Assembly: GCA_039794405.1 (NCBI GenBank)
Contig: JBDIVL010000019.1
Coordinates: 8,168-72,167 of the forward strand
Direction: 5' to 3'
Length of the DNA: 64,000 nt
From: JBDIVL01 sp039794405
GTDB taxonomy: Bacteria; Planctomycetota; Brocadiia; Brocadiales; Brocadiaceae
Of this stretch, positions 55,360 to 63,879 are shown piece after piece. The position numbers and the translations under genes were made by a program. The stretch's first letter is position 1. Every line of letters begins with the position of its first letter. The notes under the pieces are model-generated. The model worked only from the letters and a program-made list of their open reading frames with translations. It ran no database searches and was not told the DNA's origin.

Positions 55360-56322
55360 TCAAGGTTTTTTGGTTTCTTCGAGAAAATTTGGGTCCACTG
55401 GTACCTTACCCAAAAAAGGGACTTCCTTAAATTCCGTTACTTTATCCATTTCATTTCTATGAGACTTGACAGATGCTTCACATTTTCTAACAATCTCATC
55501 AAAAGCCTTTGCTGCGTCTGAATCGGTAGATACAAAAGCCTCTCCCTTGTCACATTTTTCCGTAATTGCCGGATCTAAAGGTATCTTCCCAAGAAACGTT
55601 ACACTCAATTCTGCGCAGATTTTCTGACCTCCACCTGTTTTAAATACATCAATCTGTTCATTGCAGTGAGGGCATACGAGACCGCTCATGTTTTCTATAA
55701 TCCCGATAATTGGCACGTTACTATCTCGGGAGAAGAATACAGCCTTTTTTACGTCTAACAGAACCACATCCTGAGGTGTTGTAACTATTACCGATCCATC
55801 TACCTTTCCAATAAGTTCAATAACAGAAATGGCCTCGTTACCTGTTCCCGGCGGCAGATCTACCAAAAGGTAATCCAGTTTTCCCCAGCAAACACTTCCC
55901 ATTAATTCGCAGAGAAAGTCCCATTTTGCCGAATCTCTCCAGATAACCGGCATTGACGGATTTTCAATCAAAAATGAAAGAGATGCTACTTTTAAATTTG
56001 GCAAAACTTCCAAAGGTATTACACCGCCGCTATCACCCCTAAGTCTTCTTCCTTCTACTCCCAGCATCATCGGGATATTGGGACCGTGGATGTCTGCATC
56101 GGCGATTCCGACCTTATAACCTTTTCGGGCTAATGCAACTCCAAGGTTTGTTGTTACCGTACTCTTGCCTACCCCGCCTTTATTACTCATCACGACAATT
56201 TTATAGGTAATTTCTTTCATGCGCTGGGCAGTTGCCCACCTGTTGTGTTCTATCTGATCTAATTGGCAAGATAACTGTTTCTCACATAATTCACAGGTAA
56301 ACGGAATCGTACAATCTGACAT
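55360..56322 (-). CDS. Nbp35/Mrp-type P-loop ATPase with N-terminal Cys cluster
   Basis: A 320-residue iron-sulfur cluster carrier ATPase. Deviant Walker A is NKGGVGKST, with DADIHGPNIPMMLG, LVDLPPGTGNE and the C-terminal CPHCN that binds a bridging 4Fe-4S cluster in the dimer. Extra feature: an N-terminal C-x5-C-x2-C-x5-C (residues 4-19), resembling the ferredoxin-like cluster site of eukaryotic Nbp35 rather than plain bacterial Mrp/ApbC. The C-terminus ends with a second FLGKVPVDPNF, echoing FLGKIPLDPAI about 60 residues earlier. The start is the ATG behind GGGAGGA. A polyferredoxin gene lies 320 bases upstream. Confidence 0.9.
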   Translation of the reverse strand: MSDCTIPFTCELCEKQLSCQLDQIEHNRWATAQRMKEITYKIVVMSNKGGVGKSTVTTNLGVALARKGYKVGIADADIHGPNIPMMLGVEGRRLRGDSGGVIPLEVLPNLKVASLSFLIENPSMPVIWRDSAKWDFLCELMGSVCWGKLDYLLVDLPPGTGNEAISVIELIGKVDGSVIVTTPQDVVLLDVKKAVFFSRDSNVPIIGIIENMSGLVCPHCNEQIDVFKTGGGQKICAELSVTFLGKIPLDPAITEKCDKGEAFVSTDSDAAKAFDEIVRKCEASVKSHRNEMDKVTEFKEVPFLGKVPVDPNFLEETKKP

Positions 56323-56642
56323 CACATCCTCCCTCTTTACTGATTTCATTACTCACTTACGGGTTCAAGGTAACAGCTTGAGCCCTACCATTTAGAATAC
56401 TTAATCAACATTCATGGTTACTTTTGATTTGAGAAAACGGTATCAATTCCTCAGGATTTTGTAACTATCCAGGCTGTCCGGTTCAGGGTTTACAGTTATT
56501 TTAATTTCTTCAAACCTTTCAATCTTCATCTCTCTAATCCTGAACTATGAATTCTGAATCCGGACAGTTACAAAATTTCTTCAATGAGGGCTCAAATTTC
56601 ATGTCTGAACCCGCATAAAATATTTTGTGAAGACAAAAAAAG
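56323..56642. other. Intergenic region with a long imperfect inverted repeat
   Basis: 320 bases. Arms at 56457-56486 and 56554-56575 pair as TTTTGTAACT and CTGTCCGG..TTCAG with a seven-base bulge on one side. No gene is seen. Confidence 0.55.
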
Positions 56643-57239
56643 TTACCTACGCGGTACAGTTTTAATCGCACAGGGACTATTTATCGTATTGCACGCATGC
56701 TCACAAACCCCACACCCGACACACTTCTCGGCGTTAATCAAGGGCTTGCCGTCTTCCTGGTATATTGCGTCTCCACGCAAGGGGCATTTTATCAAACAAA
56801 GCTGACAATCCTGTCCTCCCCATGCCATGCATTGTGATGTATTAATTGTTGCAACGCCCATCCTGATTTTATCTATCTGTTCAACAGGCTTTAAAGCCCC
56901 TTCTTTGCAGGCTGTAATACATACGAGACCATTGCATAGCACACAAGGATTTTCTTTCGGTATTATGATAGGTGTATCTAGAGCAACATCCATTAAACCC
57001 TGAGACCGCTTGATAGCCTTTGCAGGACATGCCTTGATACACTCATCACAACGGGTACATAGGGAAAGGAATTCGGTTTCTTCAACAGCACCGGGAGGAC
57101 GCAAATAGGTTCCGTATGATTTTGGTATTACACGGTCTACCTTTTGGCTGGCATAATCGGCAGCCTTATTACCCACAAAAACAAACAAATCTTTAAAAAG
57201 TTGCCGCCTGTTTACCAATTTTTCTGTCTTATTATCCAT
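56643..57239 (-). CDS. Polyferredoxin, NapG/NapF-like
   Basis: A 198-residue protein with four 4Fe-4S sites: CTRCDECIKACP, CVLCNGLVCITACK, CMAWGGQDCQLCLIKCP and CVGCGVCEHACN. The spacing, including the long insert in the third site, matches NapG/MauM-type ferredoxins. An N-terminal NRRQLFKDLFVF resembles a twin-arginine signal, so export is possible, though the following hydrophobic stretch is short. It lies upstream of the Nbp35-like ATPase on the same strand. No nitrate reductase catalytic gene is visible, so its electron partner is unknown. Confidence 0.85.
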   Translation of the reverse strand: MDNKTEKLVNRRQLFKDLFVFVGNKAADYASQKVDRVIPKSYGTYLRPPGAVEETEFLSLCTRCDECIKACPAKAIKRSQGLMDVALDTPIIIPKENPCVLCNGLVCITACKEGALKPVEQIDKIRMGVATINTSQCMAWGGQDCQLCLIKCPLRGDAIYQEDGKPLINAEKCVGCGVCEHACNTINSPCAIKTVPRR

Positions 57240-57543
57240 AGCAGAATAAATGAAAATGGTGAAAGCTTATCGTTATTTGCAGCAAAGTGTATACAGGGGG
57301 AAAAATGAAAAGGCAAAATAAGGAATCATATATTCTCTGAATACTCTTGCTTTTATTGTTAATCAGCAGTTATTCATTTTATCTAAAAGAAGATGGAATT
57401 ACCAAGAGCTCATATAGTAATTCCTAAAATTCAAAGTTTACTTCAATAAAAATAGGTTGTCAAGGTTAAATCCCGACCCTCCTATCTTAAGAATTGCAGG
57501 ATTTCATTTGTTTTTAAAATATATGATATATAATGTATACATT
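57240..57543. other. Divergent intergenic region
   Basis: 304 bases between the polyferredoxin and mobB genes. A TATAAT at 57532-57537 lies only a few bases from the mobB ATG, with a poor -35 box, so a very short leader is possible. Nothing else is recognised. Confidence 0.45.
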
Positions 57544-58062
57544 ATGGAATCTAAAGTACCGATAATATCTGTCGTAGGTAGGTCAAACAGCGGTAAAACT
57601 ACCCTTATTGTAAAAATTGTTAAGGAATTGAAATCGAGGGGTTATAAAGTTGCCACTATGAAACATAGCCATCACAATCTTGAACTCGATACCAAAGGAA
57701 AAGATAGTTGGTGGCATACACAGGCCGGGGCCGATGTTGTCGTCATAGCCTCACAAAAAATGATGGGCATCTTACGCAGGGCACCAAAAGAGCCTCCTTT
57801 GATTGACATTGTAAATACCTATCTGCAAGATATGGATATCGTTGTTATCGAAGGTTATAAAACCGAAGCTATTCCAAAAATTGAGGTATTTCGCACTGAG
57901 ATAAGCACTGAACTGGTATGTAAGGGCGATAAAAACTTGGTGGCCGTTGTGGGAGACAGAGAACTGAAGACCGGCATACCATTTTTCTACAGTAACAATG
58001 ATGTTTCTCCCCTTGTGGACTTTTTGCTGTCAAAACAAAATATCTTTCCGGGAAGTAAATGA
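57544..58062 (+). CDS. mobB: Molybdopterin-guanine dinucleotide biosynthesis adapter MobB
   Basis: A 172-residue P-loop GTP-binding protein. Walker A reads GRSNSGKTTL, followed by ATMKHSHHNLELDTKGKDSWWHTQAGADVV, the MobB signature, and VVIEGYKTEAIPKIEVFR. MobB helps MobA attach GMP to molybdopterin for DMSO-reductase-family enzymes. The ATG at 57544 gives the standard N-terminus; an upstream ATG at 57523 is also possible. MoaC and MoaA are also encoded in the window, but MobA and MoeA are not seen. Confidence 0.93.
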   Translation: MESKVPIISVVGRSNSGKTTLIVKIVKELKSRGYKVATMKHSHHNLELDTKGKDSWWHTQAGADVVVIASQKMMGILRRAPKEPPLIDIVNTYLQDMDIVVIEGYKTEAIPKIEVFRTEISTELVCKGDKNLVAVVGDRELKTGIPFFYSNNDVSPLVDFLLSKQNIFPGSK

Positions 58063-58215
58063 GATGCTTTGACTTCGTCTTAAACCCTGTTTTCGTAAAA
58101 ACAGCGATCTGTACAGTATCTCTTTCTCCCAAAAATAATCTTCCTTTTCGCTCTAAGGAATAAAGGGGTACTATGTTATAAAATTTACTTTGAAAATCCT
58201 GTAAATGCAACTACA

Positions 58216-59205
58216 ATGGTACTTATGAGAAACATGAAAAACACTATTTCTATCCTGGTTTTTTGCCTTTCCCTATTTTTTTCTTCGGGTTGTAGTTTGA
58301 TATCCGTTTCCCTTACACCTTCTATTGGACCGCTCCAGGAAACGACACTCATGGGGACGGGAAAAGATAAGGTTCTCATTGTTGACATTTCCGGCATTAT
58401 TTCTGAAGAAGACGACAAGCGTGGTTTTGTAAGCCTTTCAGAAGAGCCTGATATTGTCACCCGTGTTAAGGAAGAACTCAAAATGGCAGCGAGAGATGAG
58501 CGTATGAGGGCTGTTATCCTGCGTATTAATAGTCCGGGCGGAGGAGTTACGGCCTCAGACATGATTTATCATGAGATTGAAAAGTTTAAAAAAGATACAG
58601 GTATTAAAGTTATTGCTTGTATTACGGACTTAGGAGCGTCAGGCGGTTATTACGTAGCCGTTTCAGCAGATAAAATTATGACACATCCAACAGCCGTTAC
58701 CGGTAGTATCGGCGTCATTATGCTTAATCTCAGTGTGGAAGGACTTTTACAAAAGGTCGGTGTAAAAGACACCTCGATCAAGACCGGCGAGTACAAAGAT
58801 ATGGGATCACCGTTGAAACCGATGACGGAAGAAGAGCGGGAGATATTCCAGAATATACTTAATGATATGTATGAGAGGTTCCTGACCGTCATTGAAATGA
58901 ACAGAAAAGAACTAACCAGGGAAAAGCTCAAATCGCTTGCTGATGGCAGGATTTATACTGCCCAACAAGCTCTGGAAAATAAGCTTGTCGATAAAATCGG
59001 TTACCTCGATGAGGCTATTTTATTGGCAAAAGAGGAAGCACAGATAGAAGAAGCACGGGTTGTCATCTACCACAGACCAGGTGCTTATAAAAATAACATT
59101 TATTCAAAACTCACCGGTATGAATACCATTAACCTCGTAAACATCGATTTAAGGTCATTTATCAAATCAGGAACGCCTTCTTTCATGTATTTATGGGCAC
59201 CATAA
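58216..59205 (+). CDS. sppA: Signal peptide peptidase SppA (36K type), lipoprotein
   Basis: A 329-residue Ser-Lys protease that degrades cleaved signal peptides. The N-terminus has a lipoprotein signal ending FFSSGC, so it is probably anchored by lipid rather than by a helix. The S49 domain shows INSPGGGVTASDMIYHEI, the nucleophile Ser in DLGASGGYYVAVSAD, and the general-base Lys in KTGEYKDMGSP. The single-domain length matches SppA36K, not the tandem E. coli form. Three in-frame ATGs (58216, 58225, 58234) are possible and none has a good ribosome site. Confidence 0.92.
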   Translation: MVLMRNMKNTISILVFCLSLFFSSGCSLISVSLTPSIGPLQETTLMGTGKDKVLIVDISGIISEEDDKRGFVSLSEEPDIVTRVKEELKMAARDERMRAVILRINSPGGGVTASDMIYHEIEKFKKDTGIKVIACITDLGASGGYYVAVSADKIMTHPTAVTGSIGVIMLNLSVEGLLQKVGVKDTSIKTGEYKDMGSPLKPMTEEEREIFQNILNDMYERFLTVIEMNRKELTREKLKSLADGRIYTAQQALENKLVDKIGYLDEAILLAKEEAQIEEARVVIYHRPGAYKNNIYSKLTGMNTINLVNIDLRSFIKSGTPSFMYLWAP

Positions 59206-59667
59206 ACAAATCCTTTAACCCCGCTTTGCAAACTTATCCTTACCCATATCTTTTTCAGCCCGGTAAGGACTGTTGTTAATAGGCAGGCAATTTATTGCCT
59301 GTTTTGGATTACATCAATTATATAAGTTCCATAGGGACGACCGAAACAGGTACAATTCAATCGTTCCTATGGGACTCGTTTCCTTTTATTCAAATGCAGG
59401 CAATAAATTGCCTGTCTACTGTCGTATACTTCCTTATGGAGTGCGAAGAGTAAAATACCGATACTTTTACTTACCCCATGAAAGATGCGGGTAAAGATAA
59501 TCTTTGCGAAGGAGAGGAGCGGGATAATTGTAAAGATATTCATAAAATTCAACAGAATTTTGAATAACTACCAAATTGCGAAATTATCTTCTTATCGAGT
59601 GTTTTTTTCTCCCGACCTGCATCTCTCATTGCTTTATGTTCGGTTTCGCCGGGCAGATATTATAACC
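59206..59667. other. Intergenic region with nested inverted repeats
   Basis: 462 bases between convergent sppA and leuB. They contain the element 59284-59414 with nested palindromes. No gene is seen. Confidence 0.65.
59284..59414. repeat. Nested inverted-repeat element
   Basis: The outer ends are themselves palindromes, CAGGCAATTTATTGCCTG (59284-59301) and CAGGCAATAAATTGCCTG (59397-59414). Inside, CCATAGGGACGA pairs with TCGTTCCTATGG at 11 of 12 positions. The whole unit can fold into a long stem and has no coding capacity. Confidence 0.75.
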
Positions 59668-60774
59668 CTAACGTAAATATTCCACAACCTTATCTCCCAT
59701 TCCGGAAGTCGAAAGTATTTTTTCCCTCTGTGTATTGGCAGAAGCGATGTCGCCCGTCCGGTACCCGTTATCCAATACAGCCAGAATTGCTTGCTCAACG
59801 GCAGTCGCTTCTTTGCTGAGCCCGAAGGCATATTTCAACATCATTGCCCCTGATAATATCTGTGCTAAAGGGTTCGCCTTACCCTGTCCTGCAATATCCG
59901 GAGCCGAGCCGTGAATGGGTTCAAAAAGACCAAAACCTGTTTCTGAAAGGCTAGCGCTGGGAAGCATGCCAATAGAACCGGTAATAGCAGATGCCAGATC
60001 TGAGAGGATATCTCCAAACATATTTTCAGTAACAATCACATCGAATTGTTTTGGGTTTGTAGCGAGCTGCATTGCAGCATTGTCAACGTACATATGCGTG
60101 AGCTGGATTTGTGGATAATTTTTTTGGACGTAATCGATAACTACTTTCCGCCATAATTTCGAGCTCTCCAGGACATTTGCTTTATCAATAGAAGTTAATC
60201 TCTTGCCACGCTTCATCGCTGCCTCACAGGCCACCTTAGTAATCCTTTTAATTTCCAGCACGGAGTAGATCATATAATCTACGGCATAATCCCCCTGAAC
60301 TGCTCCTTCTTTCAGGGTAAGTGATTCGATCTTGTTCTTGCCAAAATAAACTCCTCCTGTTAATTCACGTATAATCAGGATGTCTAATCCTCCCTTTAAT
60401 CGCTCTGATTTCAGGGATGCCGCATCTGCCAGTGGACCGAAGATTACTGCCGGACGCAAGTTTGCAAATAATCCGTAAATAGCCCTTAAAGGCAGTAATG
60501 CCCCTCGCTCTGGTGTCAGATCCGCCGGTAAACTTTCCCATTTGGGTCCTCCAACTGCCCCAAAATAAATTGCATCAGCATTGTCACATATCTTTTTCGT
60601 TTCGTCCGGTAATGGGTGACCATGCTTATCGTAAGCACATCCACCTACCAGGGCCTCTTTATATTCGAAGGTATGGCCGAATTTCTTTGCCACAACATCA
60701 AGCACTTTTAGTCCTTCCTTCATGATCTCTGGTCCAATCCCATCCCCTGCCAATACTGCAATACGTTTCTTCAT
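59668..60774 (-). CDS. leuB: 3-isopropylmalate dehydrogenase
   Basis: A 368-residue NAD-dependent enzyme that oxidises and decarboxylates 3-isopropylmalate in leucine synthesis. It has the N-terminal VLAGDGIGPEIMKE, LLPLRAIYGLFANLRPA, the substrate Arg/Tyr region RELTGGVYFG, the catalytic Lys in DKANVLESSKLWRKV, and the signature DILSDLASAITGSIGMLPSASL with GLFEPIHGSAPDIAGQGKANP for NAD binding. GGAG precedes the ATG by eight bases. Other leu genes are not in the window. Confidence 0.97.
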   Translation of the reverse strand: MKKRIAVLAGDGIGPEIMKEGLKVLDVVAKKFGHTFEYKEALVGGCAYDKHGHPLPDETKKICDNADAIYFGAVGGPKWESLPADLTPERGALLPLRAIYGLFANLRPAVIFGPLADAASLKSERLKGGLDILIIRELTGGVYFGKNKIESLTLKEGAVQGDYAVDYMIYSVLEIKRITKVACEAAMKRGKRLTSIDKANVLESSKLWRKVVIDYVQKNYPQIQLTHMYVDNAAMQLATNPKQFDVIVTENMFGDILSDLASAITGSIGMLPSASLSETGFGLFEPIHGSAPDIAGQGKANPLAQILSGAMMLKYAFGLSKEATAVEQAILAVLDNGYRTGDIASANTQREKILSTSGMGDKVVEYLR

Positions 60775-60902
60775 GTATCAATCTCCACAGTTAAATCAAA
60801 TATATTATCGAGTTACCACGGAATATATAGTATACAGATTACCTTTTACCTTTTACCTTAAAAGACATTTGTTTTGTCCTCAAGAGTATGAAAGTGGTAA
60901 GA

Positions 60903-61952
60903 TTAGTACTTATGGTGGTCGTTACATCCTACAGCATATACGTTATCTTTCCTGTTTCCCCATATATCCAATAATTGGTAATTAGTGCCACTTTTCTGCT
61001 GTATCCATTTTGTGCCATCGTAAAAAAGTATAGTTCCTAAGTCTCCTACCACAAAGATATTGTTACTGTCAATACTCCATATCCTCCTCAGCCAGTTGTT
61101 TGTTCCACTTCTCTGGCGTGTCCAGTTTATCTCATCATAATGGAGAATCAGTCCATCTGCGCCGGTCACAAATACATTTTTTGAATCTGCTACGCAGACA
61201 CTTGTCAACCTTTTGTTGGTATTCAGGAAAGATTTTTTCCATTCTTTCCCGTTGTAATGAAGGAAAGTACCATAATCTCCTACCGCATAAATGTTATCTT
61301 TGCGATTGCCCCTGATATCGTAAATCCAATTGGTGGTACTGCTGTTTTGTTCCTTCCAGTTTATTCCGTCATATTGTAATATTTTTCCTAAACTTCCTAC
61401 AAAAAATATATATTTCTCATGCAAACCCCAGATGCTGCTATACCAAGTATTGGCCCGAAACCAGTATTTTTTCCATTCTTTGCCGTCGTAATGAAGAACG
61501 GTTCCGTAATCTCCTGTTACATAGATATTATCGTGACTGATACCCCAAATTCTGTTTAAACGGTAATTAACATAACTTTTTTGAATAGTCCATGTCTTAC
61601 CATCGTAATGGAGGATAATTCCGCGTTCACCAACGGCGAAGATATTATTAGAGTCAAACCCATAAATACTGTTAAGCCACACACTATGCCCATTGTAAAT
61701 ACAATTCCATGTATTTCCATTATACTGCAATATAATGCTATCGCTTCTATTATGTTTCGGTGACTGTTCTTCTAAACCCCATGTATTTTTCGGTTCAGGT
61801 CTTTGTTCTTCCAAGCTCCATTCATACTTCAATGGTTGTTCTTCTAAATTCCATTCGTCTGCATGGATTACATGGATGATAAAAAATTGAGATGCGACTA
61901 AAAAAATGAAAATAAGGAAAGAGGTGCTTGTTCTCTTGCATTTTGTAAACAT
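60903..61952 (-). CDS. Secreted repeat protein, probable beta-propeller
   Basis: A 349-residue protein with a signal peptide (about 1-31) and a short N-terminal stretch of three WxLEEQ repeats (about 33-65). Seven to eight repeats of about 43 residues follow. Each reads roughly IWG-x(3-5)-NIYAVGDYGTxLHYDGKxWKxQ-x(4)-NxxL, with aromatic and Gly positions fixed. The number and length suggest a closed beta-propeller. The last repeat stops short at CNDHHKY. No catalytic motif is visible. The gene is monocistronic and the function is unknown. Confidence 0.75.
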   Translation of the reverse strand: MFTKCKRTSTSFLIFIFLVASQFFIIHVIHADEWNLEEQPLKYEWSLEEQRPEPKNTWGLEEQSPKHNRSDSIILQYNGNTWNCIYNGHSVWLNSIYGFDSNNIFAVGERGIILHYDGKTWTIQKSYVNYRLNRIWGISHDNIYVTGDYGTVLHYDGKEWKKYWFRANTWYSSIWGLHEKYIFFVGSLGKILQYDGINWKEQNSSTTNWIYDIRGNRKDNIYAVGDYGTFLHYNGKEWKKSFLNTNKRLTSVCVADSKNVFVTGADGLILHYDEINWTRQRSGTNNWLRRIWSIDSNNIFVVGDLGTILFYDGTKWIQQKSGTNYQLLDIWGNRKDNVYAVGCNDHHKY

Positions 61953-62189
61953 AGTATTGCTCTAAAGAATTTAGATGTATTGTAAGATAGAAAATATAAT
62001 ATTTTCATTTTCCATTCTGGCAAGGGGCTATTCCACTGTCTGATACAAGACTCATGATAGATCGGATATGGCTTTTGAGGACTTTTGAACTTTGATATCA
62101 AACCCTCTATTCTTTATCTGATGAAAGCTATTTATTAAGAACGAATTATTATACCTTTTTTTTTAAAGTAATCTACCTCTATTATTTTG

Positions 62190-62217
62190 TTGACAATAAA
62201 TTATTACCTTGTAAATT
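62190..62217 (+). promoter_or_regulatory. Sigma-70-type promoter for the GT2-surE genes
   Basis: TTGACA (62190-62195), a 16-base spacer and TAAATT (62212-62217). The leader to the gene at 62335 would be about 110 bases and contains a hairpin. Confidence 0.5.
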
Positions 62218-62236
62218 GTTTTTAGGGAATTTTATG

Positions 62237-62290
62237 AACCACAAAGGGTGCAAAGAGAAGAATTAAAAAGCTCTTTGTATCTTTGTGGTT
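62237..62290 (+). repeat. Leader hairpin AACCACAAAG..CTTTGTGGTT
   Basis: Arms AACCACAAAG and CTTTGTGGTT with inner CAAAGAG/CTCTTTG and a 13-base loop. It lies in the leader of the downstream gene. Such sequences are also common intergenic repeats, so a regulatory role is unproven. Confidence 0.55.
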
Positions 62291-62334
62291 AGATTTATTT
62301 TGGCTGAGGCTGCATCGCCTAGGGTTTCTTTTCC

Positions 62335-63021
62335 TTGGATACCTGCCTTTTGAAGATATCAGTAATCATTCCTACTCTCAACGAAGAGTCCCATATTGAA
62401 AAAACGCTCCAGAGTGTTATGAAGCAGGATGGTAACTATGAGTGTTATGTAGTGGACGGCGGGAGCACCGATAATACTATTGCCATCGCACGGAGGTATG
62501 CCTCTGTAATAAATAGCGTGTGCGGACGGGCATCCCAAATGAATACCGGTGCAAGGGTATGCACGGGTGATGTCTTGCTATTTCTCCACGGCGATACGGT
62601 ACTGCCGGCCAATGCCTTTTATGAGATAAGAAAAAAGCTGGCAGATGATACCGTAGCAGGTGGATCATTTTATATAACATTTGATGTTGATAGTCTCATA
62701 TTAAGAGGAGTTTCTTTGATAACCCGTTTCAACTTTCGGCTCTTTCACTACGGCGATCAGGGTATCTTTGTAAGGAAAAATATTTTTCAAATGCTCCATG
62801 GATATAAGGATATTCCGATCATGGAAGACTACGATCTTTACAAGAGACTCCACGGACAGGGGAAGGTTATCATTTTGAGAATACCGGTAATTTCTTCTGC
62901 AAGAAGATTTATAAAAAAGGGGATAATAAGACAATTGCTAATCAACAAGTTTGTGGTTCTGGCCTACTGGGCTGGTATAGATATTCAAACAATTAAGCAT
63001 TTCTATGATGATACGAGGTAA
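62335..63021 (+). CDS. Glycosyltransferase family 2, TIGR04283-like
   Basis: A 228-residue GT-A enzyme. It has ISVIIPTLNEESHIEKTL, VVDGGSTDNTI, CGRASQMNTGA, LLFLHGDTVLP (metal site) and FHYGDQGIFVRKNIF with MEDYDLYKRL, the pattern of the TIGR04283 group sometimes linked to arsenosugar or other small glycosides. The start is uncertain: TTG at 62335 or TTG at 62350. It lies 3 bases before surE and is cotranscribed. No partner such as a TIGR04282 protein is visible in the window. Confidence 0.85.
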   Translation: MDTCLLKISVIIPTLNEESHIEKTLQSVMKQDGNYECYVVDGGSTDNTIAIARRYASVINSVCGRASQMNTGARVCTGDVLLFLHGDTVLPANAFYEIRKKLADDTVAGGSFYITFDVDSLILRGVSLITRFNFRLFHYGDQGIFVRKNIFQMLHGYKDIPIMEDYDLYKRLHGQGKVIILRIPVISSARRFIKKGIIRQLLINKFVVLAYWAGIDIQTIKHFYDDTR

Positions 63022-63024
63022 AAA

Positions 63025-63798
63025 ATGCGGATATTACTGACGAATGATGATGGCATTTATGCGCCAGGGATTACTGCCTTAAAGCATAATATTCAGGAAT
63101 TAGGACAAATCACCGTAGTTGCACCTGATATAGAGCAGAGCGGTGTGGGGCATTCTATCACCTTCAGCCAGCCCCTGCGCATCCGGGAGGTGCATTTAAA
63201 TAATGAATTTATTGGTTACGGGGTGCGTGGCTCACCGGCCGATTGTGTAAAGCTGGCTATCTGTGAGATTATGAAAAATAAGCCCGATGTAGTTATATCA
63301 GGTCTCAATATGGGGGCCAATGTAGGTATCCACATCCTTTATTCCGGGACAGTGGCTGCTGCCGTTGAAGCTGCCATAATGGGGTTTCCTTCTATTGCCG
63401 TTTCTTTCGAAATTTCTGAAGAATATGCTGATGTCAATGACGCTGCAAAAGTAGCAAGAGGAATTATAGGACGTATTACTCAGCATAAACTTCCCAAAGG
63501 ATCCCTTTTCAACGTAAATATTCCCTCACGCCCATCCAGTCAGATTAAGGGAATTAGGGTAACCCGGCAATTTGCCCATGATTTTAAGGAGAATTTTGAG
63601 AAACGTGTTGACCCAGGCGGAAAGGCTTATTATTGGTTAATCGGTACGAATAAAACTTTGCACAATGAGGAAGGAACAGATATTAGCGCCGTCAACGAGG
63701 GATATATTTCTATTACTCCTCTTCGCTATGATTTGACTGACCATTGTCTTTACGAAAAAATTGAAGGATGGAATTGGGAAGGCCTGTCATTATCGTGA
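63025..63798 (+). CDS. surE: 5'/3'-nucleotidase SurE
   Basis: A 257-residue metal-dependent nucleotidase. The metal site is formed by LLTNDDGIYAPG, the Ser in APDIEQSGVGHSIT, and the Asn in VISGLNMGANVG; YGVRGSPADCVKLAI is also diagnostic. It dephosphorylates nucleoside monophosphates and is linked to stress survival. It lies 3 bases after the GT2 gene. Length and motifs are normal. Confidence 0.96.
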   Translation: MRILLTNDDGIYAPGITALKHNIQELGQITVVAPDIEQSGVGHSITFSQPLRIREVHLNNEFIGYGVRGSPADCVKLAICEIMKNKPDVVISGLNMGANVGIHILYSGTVAAAVEAAIMGFPSIAVSFEISEEYADVNDAAKVARGIIGRITQHKLPKGSLFNVNIPSRPSSQIKGIRVTRQFAHDFKENFEKRVDPGGKAYYWLIGTNKTLHNEEGTDISAVNEGYISITPLRYDLTDHCLYEKIEGWNWEGLSLS

Positions 63799-63852
63799 TT
63801 ATGGTGGATTTATCTGTCCTGATATAATATATAGGAAATTCAATGCTTGTTG

Positions 63853-63879
63853 TAGGGGCAGGTTTAAAACCTGCCCCTA
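63853..63879 (+). terminator. TAGGGGC-class hairpin behind surE
   Basis: TAGGGGCAGGTTT, one base, then its exact complement AAACCTGCCCCTA. No T-run follows; instead the sequence passes directly into GTGCGCC, the possible start of a group II intron. Confidence 0.75.

Larger units (their letters stand above)
61953..62334. other. Divergent intergenic region
   Basis: 382 AT-rich bases. They hold a promoter-like pair at 62190-62217 and a long hairpin at 62237-62290. No gene is seen. Confidence 0.6.
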
